In this document: positions 52,126-64,000 of the stretch, one piece after another | How the letters are laid out: every line of letters begins with the position of its first letter | Numbering within the stretch: the first letter of the stretch is position 1 | Origin: Schistosoma haematobium | Lineage: Eukaryota > Platyhelminthes > Trematoda > Strigeidida > Schistosomatidae | DNA: 64,000 nt | Direction of reading: 5' to 3' | NCBI RefSeq assembly: GCF_000699445.3 | Contig: NC_067202.1 | Coordinates: 13,359,924 to 13,423,923 of the forward strand | Position numbers and translations under genes: made by a program | Notes under the pieces: model-generated | Databases searched by the model: none | Seen by the model: only the letters and a program-made list of their open reading frames with translations | What the model was told of the DNA's origin: nothing

Positions 52126-55100
52126 TCGGGAAGGAAGATCTGTAGTGGACTGCTGATGCAACTGAAGTAAGTGAAGTGGCTTTCTCATTGCCAGTTACAG
52201 TTCGTCAACTCAGTGTTCACGTTCATGCATCAAGTGATTTGGTAAATAAGAATGACTGACATGACAGAATTATAATTTGTAGCAATATAATTGGTGGATG
52301 AAATACGCAACCACACTCTGTAACTCGAAATGGTCGTGCATGAATGACGGTGTGACGATACGACTGACAGACACAAGTGTTTTATTCGTGGCGAGTCATG
52401 GAACAATGTCTGAGGACGGGAGATGCACTCCTTCACCATCAAGTGTACACATCAATGAAACAACCTCAACCAACCATACATTATCCAGTTGCACTTGCAA
52501 ACAACGCAGTATTCGAAAATCAGTCAGATGAACGATTTGAAAATGCAAAAGACAGTGACACTGTGATCTGACTGCAGTGATGTCGATGTCAATGTTTCAA
52601 GAGAACACTGAATGAATGTTGGTGAAATGTGAATGGAGTTGTGTCAGTGAAATATCTGTGTGATTGATTGATTGATTTATTGATAGATTGCTTGATTGAC
52701 TGATTGATGTTGGCAATGAAGTTGTTCTATGAAAATAGATGAGTTCGTTGTACTGAAAGTGTTTACGTAGTTTGAGGTAGGTTTCACTTGCCATTCTGGT
52801 TTCATGGGAATGAGCTTGAACATGGAGGCATGTCACAACGGATCAACATCTTTATCATTTGTGAAATTCATCGTGTTTCCGTAATCAATACTCACCTGAA
52901 TCGACTGCGATTTGCTCAGAAGTGTGAGACGGTATTTCCGATGCTGTATAACAGAAATAAATTGAAGATGTGGTGAGGAAGGAGGTGAGTAAATGCCGTG
53001 AATATGCTAGTTTTGTGAATGAGTTGATTCGTTCACTCATCATGTGTACAAAATTAGTATTGAGGTTAGTTAGTTGAAGTCAGTGCAACATAGTGAATCA
53101 GTTGGAAATTGCACGTCACTCCTAACGAATGACCATTACTAAGAGGTATGGAGGACACGAGTCTCCGAGAGTTTTGACCATGTTCAGTGTAGCGATAATC
53201 GTGTGAAGCGGTTTCCGGTTGATGTTGTTGTTGTTTTTGATGATATTGTTGTTGTTGTTGTTGTTGTTGAATCAGTGCTATTTCCAGTATTGTCTGTCAT
53301 CTGACGACAATGGCATGATATTGGTTTTTGGCCAAACGGGCTTTTCACCTTGAAGTGGCTAATGTTATCCATATGAGAATGATGCATTCCTCTGGTTTCC
53401 AGCATTAAACACTGGTCAAGTAATTGCAAATACTCCACCACTGTGGGTGGATGGATGGATGTTTGGATGGAAACATAAGTGCCTATGTGCATGTGTATAT
53501 TGAATCAATGTGACATTCGGGAAGGAAGAGCTGTAGTGGACTGCTGATGCAACTGAAGTAAGTGAAGTGGCTTTCTCATTGCCAGTTACAGTTCGTCAAC
53601 TCAGTGTTCACGTTCATGCATCAAGTGATTTGGTAAATAAGAATGACTGACATGACAGAATTATAATTTGTAGCAATATAATTGGTGGATGAAATACGCA
53701 ACCACACTCTGTAACTCGAAATGGTCGTGCATGAATGACGGTGTGACGATACGACTGACAGACACAAGTGTTTTATTCGTGGCGAGTCATGGAACAATGT
53801 CTGAGGACGGGAAATGCACTCCTTCACCATCAAGTGTACACATCAATGAAACAACCTCAACCAACCATACATTATCCAGTTGCACTTGCAAACAACGCAG
53901 TATTCGAAAATCAGTCAGATGAACGATTTGAAAATGCAAAAGACAGTGACACTGTGATCTGACTGCAGTGATGTCGATGTCAATGTTTCAAGAGAACACT
54001 GAATGAATGTTGGTGAAATGTGAATGGAGTTGTGTCAGTGAAATATCTGTGTGATTGATTGATTGATTTATTGATAGATTGCTTGATTGACTGATTGATG
54101 TTGGCAATGAAGTTGTTCTATGAAAATAGATGAGTTCGTTGTACTGAAAGTGTTTACGTAGTTTGAGGTAGGTTTCACTTGCCATTCTGGTTTCATGGGA
54201 ATGAGCTTGAACATGGAGGCATGTCACAACGGATCAACATCTTTATCATTTGTGAAATTCATCGTGTTTCCGTAATCAATACTCACCTGAATCGACTGCG
54301 ATTTGCTCAGAAGTGTGAGACGGTATTTCCGATGCTGTATAACAGAAATAAATTGAAGAAGATGTGGTGAGGAAGGAGGTGAGTAAATGCCGTGAATATG
54401 CTAGTTTTGTGAATGAGTTGATTCGTTCACTCATCATGTGTACAAAATTAGTATTGAGGTTAGTTAGTTGAAGTCAGTGCAACATAGTGAATCAGTTGGA
54501 AATTGCACGTCACTCCTAACGAATGACCATTACTAAGAGGTATGGAGGACACGAGTCTCCGAGTGTTTTGACCATGTTCAGTGTAGCGATAATCGTGTGA
54601 AGCGGTTTCCGGTTGATGTTGTTGTTGTTTATGATGATATTGTTGTTGTTGTTGTTGTTGTTGAATCAGTGATATTTCCAGTATTGTCTGTCATCTGACG
54701 ACACTGGCATGATATTGGTTTTCGCCAAACGAGCTTTTCACCTTGAAGTGACTAATGTTATCCATATGAGAATGATGCATTCCTCTGGTTTCCAGCATTA
54801 AACACTGGTCAAGTAATTCCACTACCCCACCACTGTGGGTGGATGGATGGATGGATTGATGAATGGGTGGATGGATGTATTGATCCATGAATGGGTGGAT
54901 GGATGGATGGATGGATGGATGAATGGATGAATACATAAGTGCCTATGTGCATGTGCATATTGAATCAATTTGAGATTCGGGAAGGAAGATCTGTAGTGGA
55001 CTGCTGATGCAACTGAAGTAAGTGAAGTGGCTTTCTCATTGCCAGTTACAGTTCGTCAACTCAGTGTTCACGTTCATGCATCAAGTGATTTGGTAAATAA

Positions 55101-57536
55101 GAATGACTGACATGACAGAATTATAATTTGTAGCAATATAATTGGTGGATGAAATACGCAACCACACTCTGTAACTCGAAATGGTCGTGCATGAATGACG
55201 GTGTGACGATACGACTGACAGACACAAGTGTTTTATTCGTGGCGAGTCATGGAACAATGTCTGAGGACGGGAGATGCACTCCTTCACCATCAAGTGTACA
55301 CATCAATGAAACAACCTCAACCAACCATACATTATCCAGTTGCACTTGCAAACAACGCAGTATTCGAAAATCAGTCAGATGAACGATTTGAAAATGCAAA
55401 AGACAGTGACACTGTGATCTGACTGCAGTGATGTCGATGTCAATGTTTCAAGAGAACACTGAATGAATGTTGGTGAAATGTGAATGGAGTTGTGTCAGTG
55501 AAATATCTGTGTGATTGATTGATTGATTTATTGATTGATTGCTTGATTGACTGATTGATGTTGGCAATGAAGTTGTTCTATGAAAATAGATGAGTTCGTT
55601 GTACTGAAAGTGTTTACGTAGTTTGAGGTAGGTTTCACTTGCCATTCTGGTTTCATGGGAATGAGCTTGAACATGGAGGCATGTCACAACGGATCAACAT
55701 CTTTATCATTTGTGAAATTCATCGTGTTTCCGTAATCAATACTCACCTGAATCGACTGCGATTTGCTCAGAAGTGTGAGACGGTATTTCCGATGCTGTAT
55801 AACAGAAATAAATTGAAGAAGATGTGGTGAGGAAGGAGGTGAGTAAATGCCGTGAATATGCTAGTTTTGTGAATGAGTTGATTCGTTCACTCATCATGTG
55901 TACAAAATTAGTATTGAGGTTAGTTAGTTGAAGTCAGTGCAACATAGTGAATCAGTTGGAAATTGCACGTCACTCCTAACGAATGACCATTACTAAGAGG
56001 TATGGAGGACACGAGTCTCCGAGTGTTTTGACCATGTTCAGTGTAGCGATAATCGTGTGAAGCGGTTTCCGGTTGATGTTGTTGTTGTTTATGATGATAT
56101 TGTTATTGTTGTTGTTGTTGTTGAATCAGTGATATTTCCAGTATTGTCTGTCATCTGACGACACTGGCATGATATTGGTTTTCGCCAAACGGGCTTTTCA
56201 CCTTGAAGTGACTAATGTTATCCATATGAGAATGATGCATTCCTCTGGTTTCCAGCATTAAACACTGGTCGAGTAATTCCACTACCCCACCACTGTGGGT
56301 GGATGGATGGGTGGATTGATGAATGGGTGGATGGATGTATTGATCCATGAATGGGTGGATGGATGGATGGATGGATGGATGAATGGATGAATACATAAGT
56401 GCCTATGTGCATGTGCATATTGAATCAATGTGAGATTCGGGAAGGAAGAGCTGTAGTGGACTGCTGATGCAACTGAAGTAAGTGAAGTGGCTTTCTCATT
56501 GCCAGTTACAGTTCGTCAACTCAGTGTTCACGTTCATGCATCAAGTGATTTGGTAAATAAGAATGACTGACATGACAGAATTATAATTTGTAGCAATATA
56601 ATTGGTGGATGAAATACGCAACCACACTCTGTAACTCGAAATGGTCGTGCATGAATGACGGTGTGACGATACGACTGACAGACACAAGTGTTTTATTCGT
56701 GGCGAGTCATGGAACAATGTCTGAGGACGGGAGATGCACTCCTTCACCATCAAGTGTACACATCAATGAAACAACCTCAACCAACCATACATTATCCAGT
56801 TGCACTTGCAAACAACGCAGTATTCGAAAATCAGTCAGATGAACGATTTGAAAATGCAAAAGACAGTGACACTGTGATCTGACTGCAGTGATGTCGATGT
56901 CAATGTTTCAAGAGAACACTGAATGAATGTTGGTGAAATGTGAATGGAGTTGTGTCAGTGAAATATCTGTGTGATTGATTGATTGATTTATTGATTGATT
57001 GCTTGATTGACTGATTGATGTTGGCAATGAAGTTGTTCTATGAAAATATATGAGTTCGTTGTACTGAAAGTGTTTACGTAGTTTGAGGTAGGTTTCACTT
57101 GCCATTCTGGTTTCATGGGAATGAGCTTGAACATGGAGGCATGTCACAACGGATCAACATCTTTATCATTTGTGAAATTCATCGTGTTTCCGTAATCAAT
57201 ACTCACCTGAATCGACTGCGATTTGCTCAGAAGTGTGAGACGGTATTTCCGATGCTGTATAACAGAAATAAATTGAAGAAGATGTGGTGAGGAAGGAGGT
57301 GAGTAAATGCCGTGAATATGCTAGTTTTGTGAATGAGTTGATTCGTTCACTCATCATGTGTACAAAATTAGTATTGAGGTTAGTTAGTTGAAGTCAGTGC
57401 AACATAGTGAATCAGTTGGAAATTGCACGTCACTCCTAACGAATGACCATTACTAAGAGGTATGGAGGACACGAGTCTCCGAGTGTTTTGACCATGTTCA
57501 GTGTAGCGATAATCGTGTGAAGCGGTTTCCGGTTGA

Positions 57537-60500
57537 TGTTGTTGTTGCTTATGGTGATATTGTTATTGTTGTTGTTGTTGTTGAATCAGTGATATTTCCA
57601 GTATTGTCTGTCATCTGACGACACTGGCATGATATTGGTTTTCGCCAAACGGGCTTTTCACCTTGAAGTGACTAATGTTATCCATATGAGAATGATGCAT
57701 TCCTCTGGTTTCCAGCATTAAACACTGGTCAAGTAATTGCAAATACTCCACCACTGTGGGTGGATGGATGGATGGTTGAATGGGTGGATGGATGTATTGA
57801 TCCATGAATGGGTGGATGGATGGATGGATGGATGGATGGATGGATGAACGGATGAATACATAAGTGCCTATGTGCATGTGTATATTGAATCAATGTGAGA
57901 TTCGGGAAGGAAGAGCTGTAGTGGACTGCTGATGCAACTGAAGTAAGTGAAGTGGCTTTCTCATTGCCAGTTACAGTTCGTCAACTCAGTGTTCACGTTC
58001 ATGCATCAAGTGATTTGGTAAATAAGAATGACTGACATGACAGAATTATAATTTGTAGCAATATAATTGGTGGATGAAATACGCAACCACACTCTGTAAC
58101 TCGAAATGGTCGTGCATGAATGACGGTGTGACGATACGACTGACAGACACAAGTGTTTTATTCGTGGCGAGTCATGGAACAATGTCTGAGGACGGGAGAT
58201 GCACTCCTTCACCATCAAGTGTACACATCAATGAAACAACCTCAACCAACCATACATTATCCAGTTGCACTTGCAAACAACGCAGTATTCGAAAATCAGT
58301 CAGATGAACGATTTGAAAATGCAAAAGACAGTGACACTGTGATCTGACTGCAGTGATGTCGATGTCAATGTTTCAAGAGAACACTGAATGAATGTTGGTG
58401 AAATGTGAATGGAGTTGTGTCAGTGAAATATCTGTGTGATTGATTGATTGATTTATTGATAGATTGCTTGATTGACTGATTGATGTTGGCAATGATGTTG
58501 TTCTATGAAAATAGATGAGTTCGTTGTACTGAAAGTGTTTACGTAGTTTGAGGTAGGTTTCACTTGCCATTCTGGTTTCATGGGAATGAGCTTGAACATG
58601 GAGGCATGTCACAACGGATCAACATCTTTATCATTTGTGAAATTCATCGTGTTTCCGTAATCAATACTCACCTGAATCGACTGCGATTTGCTCAGAAGTG
58701 TGAGACGGTATTTCCGATGCTGTATAACAGAAATAAATTGAAGAAGATGTGGTGAGGAAGGAGGTGAGTAAATGCCGTGAATATGCTAGTTTTGTGAATG
58801 AGTTGATTCGTTCACTCATCATGTGTACAAAATTAGTATTGAGGTTAGTTAGTTGAAGTCAGTGCAACATAGTGAATCAGTTGGAAATTGCACGTCACTC
58901 CTAACGAATGACCATTACTAAGAGGTATGGAGGACACGAGTCTCCGAGTGTTTTGACCATGTTCAGTGTAGCGATAATCGTGTGAAGCGGTTTCCGAATG
59001 ATGTTGTTGTTGTTGTTTATGATGATATTGTTGTTGTTGTTGTTGTTGTTGAATCAGTGATATTTCCAGTATTGTCTGTCATCTGACGACACTGGCATGA
59101 TATTGGTTTTCGCCAAACGGGCTTTTCACCTTGAAGTGACTAATGTTATCCATATGAGAATGATGCATTCCTCTGGTTTCCAGCATTAAACACTGGTCGA
59201 GTAATTCCAACTACTCCACCACTGTGGGTGGATGGATTGATGGATTGATGAATGGATGGATGGATGTATGGATGGATGAATACATAAGTACTTATGCGCA
59301 TGTGCATATTGAATCAATGTGAGATTCGGGAAGGAAGAGCTGTAGTGGACTGCTGATGCAACTGAAGTAAGTGAAGTGGCTTTCTCATTGCCAGTTACAG
59401 TTCGTCAACTCAGTGTTCACGTTCATGCATCAAGTGATTTGGTAAATAAGAATGACTGACATGACAGAATTATAATTTGTAGCAATATAATTGGTGGATG
59501 AAATACGCAACCACACTCTGTAACTCGAAATGGTCGTGCATGAATGACGGTGTGACGATACGACTGACAGACACAAGTGTTTTATTCGTGGCGAGTCATG
59601 GAACAATGTCTGAGGACGGGAGATGCACTCCTTCACCATCAAGTGTACACATCAATGAAACAACCTCAACCAACCATACATTATCCAGTTGCACTTGCAA
59701 ACAACGCAGTTCTCGAAAATCAGTCAGATGAACGATTTGAAAATGCAAAAGACAGTGACACTGTGATCTGACTGCAGTGATGTCGATGTCAATGTTTCAA
59801 GAGAACACTGAATGAATGTTGGTGAAATGTGAATGGAGTTGTGTCAGTGAAATATCTGTGTGATTGATTGATTGATTTATTGATTGATTGCTTGATTGAC
59901 TGATTGATGTTGGCAATGAAGTTGTTCTATGAAAATAGATGAGTTCGTTGTACTGAAAGTGTTTACGTAGTTTGAGGTAGGTTTCACTTGCCATTCTGGT
60001 TTCATGGGAATGAGCTTGAACATGGAGGCATGTCACAACGGATCAACATCTTTATCATTTGTGAAATTCATCGTGTTTCCGTAATCAATACTCACCTGAA
60101 TCGACTGCGATTTGCTCAGAAGTGTGAGACGGTATTTCCGATGCTGTATAACAGAAATAAATTGAAGAAGATGTGGTGAGGAAGGAGGTGAGTAAATGCC
60201 GTGAATATGCTAGTTTTGTGAATGAGTTGATTCGTTCACTCATCATGTGTACAAAATTAGTATTGAGGTTAGTTAGTTGAAGTCAGTGCAACATAGTGAA
60301 TCAGTTGGAAATTGCACGTCACTCCTAACGAATGACCATTACTAAGAGGTATGGAGGACACGAGTCTCCGAGTGTTTTGACCATGTTCAGTGTAGCGATA
60401 ATCGTGTGAAGCGGTTTCCGGTTGATGTTGTTGTTGCTTATGGTGATATTGTTATTGTTGTTGTTGTTGTTGAATCAGTGATATTTCCAGTATTGTCTGT

Positions 60501-61912
60501 CATCTGACGACACTGGCATGGTATTTGTTTTCCCCAAACAGTCTTTTCCTATTGAAGTGACAAATGTTATCCATATGAGAATGATGCATTCCTCTGGTTT
60601 CCAGCATTAAACACTGGTCGAGTAATTCCAACTACTCCACCACTGTCGGTGGATGGATGGATGGATTGATGAATGGGTGGATGGATGGATGGATGGATGG
60701 ATGGATGGATTGATGGATGGATGGATGGAAACATAAGTGCCTATGTGCATGTGTATATTGAATCAATGTGAGATTCGGGAAGGAAGAGCTGTAGTGGACT
60801 GCTGATGCAACTGAAGTAAGTGAAGTGGCTTTCTCATTGCCAGTTACAGTTCGTCAACTCAGTGTTCACGTTCATGCATCAAGTGATTTGGTAAATAAGA
60901 ATGACTGACATGACAGAATTATAATTTGTAGCAATATAATTGGTGGATGAAATACGCAACCACACTCTGTAACTCGAAATGGTCGTGCATGAATGACGGT
61001 GTGACGATACGACTGACAGACACAAGTGTTTTATTCGTGGCGAGTCATGGAACAATGTCTGAGGACGGGAGATGCACTCCTTCACCATCAAGTGTACACA
61101 TCAATGAAACAACCTCAACCAACCATACATTATCCAGTTGCACTTGCAAACAACGCAGTATTCGAAAATCAGTCAGATGAACGATTTGAAAATGCAAAAG
61201 ACAGTGACACTGTGATCTGACTGCAGTGATGTCGATGTCAATGTTTCAAGAGAACACTGAATGAATGTTGGTGAAATGTGAATGGAGTTGTGTCAGTGAA
61301 ATATCTGTGTGATTGATTGATTGATTTATTGATTGATTGCTTGATTGACTGATTGATGTTGGCAATGAAGTTGTTCTATGAAAATAGATGAGTTCGTTGT
61401 ACTGAAAGTGTTTACGTAGTTTGAGGTAGGTTTCACTTGCCATTCTGGTTTCATGGGAATGAGCTTGAACATGGAGGCATGTCACAACGGATCAACATCT
61501 TTATCATTTGTGAAATTCATCGTGTTTCCGTAATCAATACTCACCTGAATCGACTGCGATTTGCTCAGAAGTGTGAGACGGTATTTCCGATGCTGTATAA
61601 CAGAAATAAATTGAAGAAGATGTGGTGAGGAAGGAGGTGAGTAAATGCCGTGAATATGCTAGTTTTGTGAATGAGTTGATTCGTTCACTCATCATGTGTA
61701 CAAAATTAGTATTGAGGTTAGTTAGTTGAAGTCAGTGCAACATAGTGAATCAGTTGGAAATTGCACGTCACTCCTAACGAATGACCATTACTAAGAGGTA
61801 TGGAGGACACGAGTCTCCGAGTGTTTTGACCATGTTCAGTGTAGCGATAATCGTGTGAAGCGGTTTCCGAATGATGTTGTTGTTGTTGTTTTTGATGATG
61901 TTTTTGTTGTTA
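57537..61912. repeat. Two-unit higher-order repeat near the right end
   Basis: TTGTTGCTTATGGTGATATTG occurs near 57539 and again near 60427. TTTCCGAATGATGTTG occurs near 58993 and again near 61864. Each pair is about 2.87-2.88 kb apart and the two markers alternate, so two adjacent units were copied together. Confidence 0.7.
57760..57850. repeat. Expanded GGAT minisatellite inside the unit (representative)
   Basis: In units 1-10 this site is only GGATGGATGGATG followed by TTTGGATGG. From unit 17 on it expands with interspersed TTGATGAATGGG and GAATGGATGAATAC motifs, and near 54840-54930, 56300-56390 and 57760-57850 it reaches its longest forms with a GTATTGATCCATGAATGGG insert. Units 27, 33 and 34 revert to shorter forms. 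The site accounts for the 30-75 bp size classes among units. Confidence 0.85.
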
Positions 61913-64000
61913 TTGTAGTTGGATGCAGTGCTATTTCCAGTATTGTCTGTCATCTGACGACACTGGCATGATATTGGTTTTCGCCAAACGGGCTTTTCAC
62001 CTTGAAGTGACTAATGTTATCCATATGAGAATGATGCATTCCTCTGGTTTCCAGCATTAAACACTGGTCAAGTAATTGCAAATACTCCACCACTGTGGGT
62101 GGATGGATGGATGGATGGATGAATACATAAGTGCCTATGTGCATGTGTATATTGAATCAATGTGAGATTCGGGAAGGAAGAGCTGTAGTGGACTGCTGAT
62201 GCAACTGAAGTAAGTGAAGTGGCTTTCTCATTGCCAGTTACAGTTCGTCAACTCAGTGTTCACGTTCATGCATCAAGTGATTTGGTAAATAAGAATGACT
62301 GACATGACAGAATTATAATTTGTAGCAATATAATTGGTGGATGAAATACGCAACCACACTCTGTAACTCGAAATGGTCGTGCATGAATGACGGTGTGACG
62401 ATACGACTGACAGACACAAGTGTTTTATTCGTGGCGAGTCATGGAACAATGTCTGAGTACGGAAGATGCACTCCTTCACCATCAAGTGTACACATCAATG
62501 AAACAACCTCAACCAACCATACATTATCCAGTTGCACTTGCAAACAACGCAGTATTCGAAAGTCAGTCAGATGAACGATTTGAAAATGCAAAAGGCAGTG
62601 ACACTGTGATCTGACTGCAGTGATGTCGATGTCAATGTTTCAAGAGAACACTGAATGAATGTTGGTGAAATGTGAATGGAGTTGTGTCAGTGAAATATCT
62701 GTGTGATTGATTGATTGATTTATTGATTGATTGCTTGATTGACTGATTGATGTTGGCAATGAAGTTGTTCTATGAAAATAGATGAGTTCGTTGTACTGAA
62801 AGTGTTTACGTAGTTTGAGGTAGGTTTCACTTGCCATTCTGGTTTCATGGGAATGAGCTTGAACATGGAGGCATGTCACAACGGATCAACATCTTTATCA
62901 TTTGTGAAATTCATCGTGTTTCCGTAATCAATACTCACCTGAATCGACTGCGATTTGCTCAGAAGTGTGAGACGGTATTTCCGATGCTGTATAACAGAAA
63001 TAAATTGAAGAAGATGTGGTGAGGAAGGAGGTGAGTAAATGCCGTGAATATGCTAGTTTTGTGAATGAGTTGATTCGTTCACTCATCATGTGTACAAAAT
63101 TAGTATTGAGGTTAGTTAGTTGAAGTCAGTGCAACATAGTGAATCAGTTGGAAATTGCACGTCACTCCTAACGAATGACCATTACTAAGAGGTATGGAGG
63201 ACACGAGTCTCCGAGTGTTTTGACCATGTTCAGTGTAGCGATAATCGTGTGAAGCGGTTTCCGGTTGATGTTGTTGTTGTTTATGATGATATTGTTGTTG
63301 TTGTTGTTGTTGTTGAATCAGTGATATTTCCAGTATTGTCTGTCATCTGACGACACTGGCATGATATTGGTTTTCGCCAAACGGGCTTTTCACCTTGAAG
63401 TGACTAATGTTATCCATATGAGAATGATGCATTCCTCTGGTTTCCAGCATTAAACACTGGTCAAGTAATTGTAAATACTCCACCACTGTGGGTGGATGGA
63501 TGGATGGATGGATGAATACATAAGTGCCTATGTGCATGTGTATATTGAATCAATGTGAGATTCGGGAAGGAAGAGCTGTAGTGGACTGCTGATGCAACTG
63601 AAGTAAGTGAAGTGGCTTTCTCATTGCCAGTTACAGTTCGTCAACTCAGTGTTCACGTTCATGCATCAAGTGATTTGGTAAATAAGAATGACTGACATGA
63701 CAGAATTATAATTTGTAGCAATATAATTGGTGGATGAAATACGCAACCACACTCTGTAACTCGAAATGGTCGTGCATGAATGACGGTGTGACGATACGAC
63801 TGACAGACACAAGTGTTTTATTCGTGGCGAGTCATGGAACAATGTCTGAGGACGGGAGATGCACTCCTTCACCATCAAGTGTACACATCAATGAAACAAC
63901 CTCAACCAACCATACATTATCCAGTTGCACTTGCAAACAACGCAGTATTCGAAAATCAGTCAGATGAACGATTTGAAAATGCAAAAGACAGTGACACTGT

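Larger units (their letters stand above)
15531..64000 (-). repeat. Right arm: tandem array of a 1.39-1.47 kb unit, at least 34 full copies
   Basis: Using ATGAAATACGCAACCACACT as an anchor, copies occur at 15746, 17136, 18526, 19922, 21318, 22711, 24104, 25497, 26893, 28280, 29670, 31081, 32471, 33864, 35256, 36646, 38039, 39460, 40886, 42314, 43735, 45167, 46593, 48019, 49445, 50872, 52298, 53689, 55149, 56609, 58074, 59498, 60947, 62341 and 63734. Intervals run from 1387 to 1465 bp: about 1390 in units 1-16 (one of 1411), about 1421-1432 in units 17-26, up to 1465 in units 28-30. Outside three simple-repeat tracts the copies differ at only a handful of positions. The last copy is cut by the window end. 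Strand is given as minus because the exon-like segment reads that way. The small open frames that recur in each unit overlap on both strands and I do not regard them as genes. Confidence 0.97.

Noticed and set aside
15678..63967. Recurring 60-79 codon open frames in every unit on both strands (for example the frames starting MKYATT, MFYSWR, MTCLHV, MPFWFH, MMVKEC, MHIGTY)
   Set aside because: They overlap each other on both strands, have no consistent splice or start context, and are conserved only because the whole unit is homogenised. Several depend on simple-repeat length for their start.
9752..64000. CRISPR array
   Set aside because: The period is about 1.4 kb, units are contiguous without unique spacers, and the context is eukaryotic.
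15531..64000. Tandem array of spliced-leader, 5S rRNA, snRNA or tRNA genes
   Set aside because: I looked for the conserved words of these RNAs in the unit and saw none, and found no cloverleaf or internal promoter boxes.

Overview
The window looks like a eukaryotic, AT-rich helminth genome, most probably a blood fluke (Schistosoma or a close relative). The clues are an RTE-clade non-LTR retrotransposon of the type common in schistosomes (endonuclease plus reverse transcriptase), short introns with GT-AG borders, symmetric exons, and a repeat unit that carries a small symmetric exon-like segment of the kind seen in schistosome micro-exon genes. The genus is an inference from these features, not from a database match. 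There are no bacterial genes, operons, CRISPR arrays, tRNAs or rRNAs that I can support.

Layout. (1) 1-5843: single-copy-looking DNA. It holds two convincing plus-strand exons (3834-4109 and 4398-4658). Both are 1-1 symmetric, about 90 codons each and in frame with each other, and they resemble single-domain (fibronectin-III or Ig-like) ectodomain exons. A small candidate exon lies upstream (2291-2344) and an alternative stop-containing exon lies between them (4175-4209). (2) About 5845-9745: a nearly full-length but dead RTE-like retrotransposon on the minus strand, with one frameshift and six in-frame stops. (3) 9752-12446: two copies of a 1.39-kb tandem repeat in one orientation. (4) 12447 to about 15320: a spacer of about 2.9 kb with a GC-rich transposon-like remnant and minus-strand hydrophobic coding-like segments. 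(5) About 15320-15530: a diverged copy of part of the repeat unit. (6) 15531-64000 and continuing off the window: at least 34 full copies of the same repeat in the opposite orientation. Three quarters of the window is therefore one satellite-like array, arranged as two unequal inverted arms around the spacer.

The repeat. Copies are nearly identical. Length varies from 1387 to 1465 bp, mostly through three internal simple repeats (TTG, GGAT and TGAT tracts). In the sense direction (plus strand in the left arm, minus strand in the right arm) every complete unit holds a 48-nt segment bounded by a pyrimidine-rich acceptor ending in ATACAG and a strong CAG|GTGAGT donor. It is open in a 1-1 phase, and if consecutive copies were spliced together they would encode an in-frame 16-residue repeat. 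I see 36 copies (2 + 34). This is the best candidate for an undescribed system: a tandemly amplified micro-exon, or a satellite that captured one. Diagnostic variants show that the array grew and homogenised largely as two-unit (about 2.8 kb) blocks, and that distant stretches about 31 kb apart share rare variants.

The many 60-80 codon open frames that recur in every unit are consequences of array homogeneity and are not annotated as genes.
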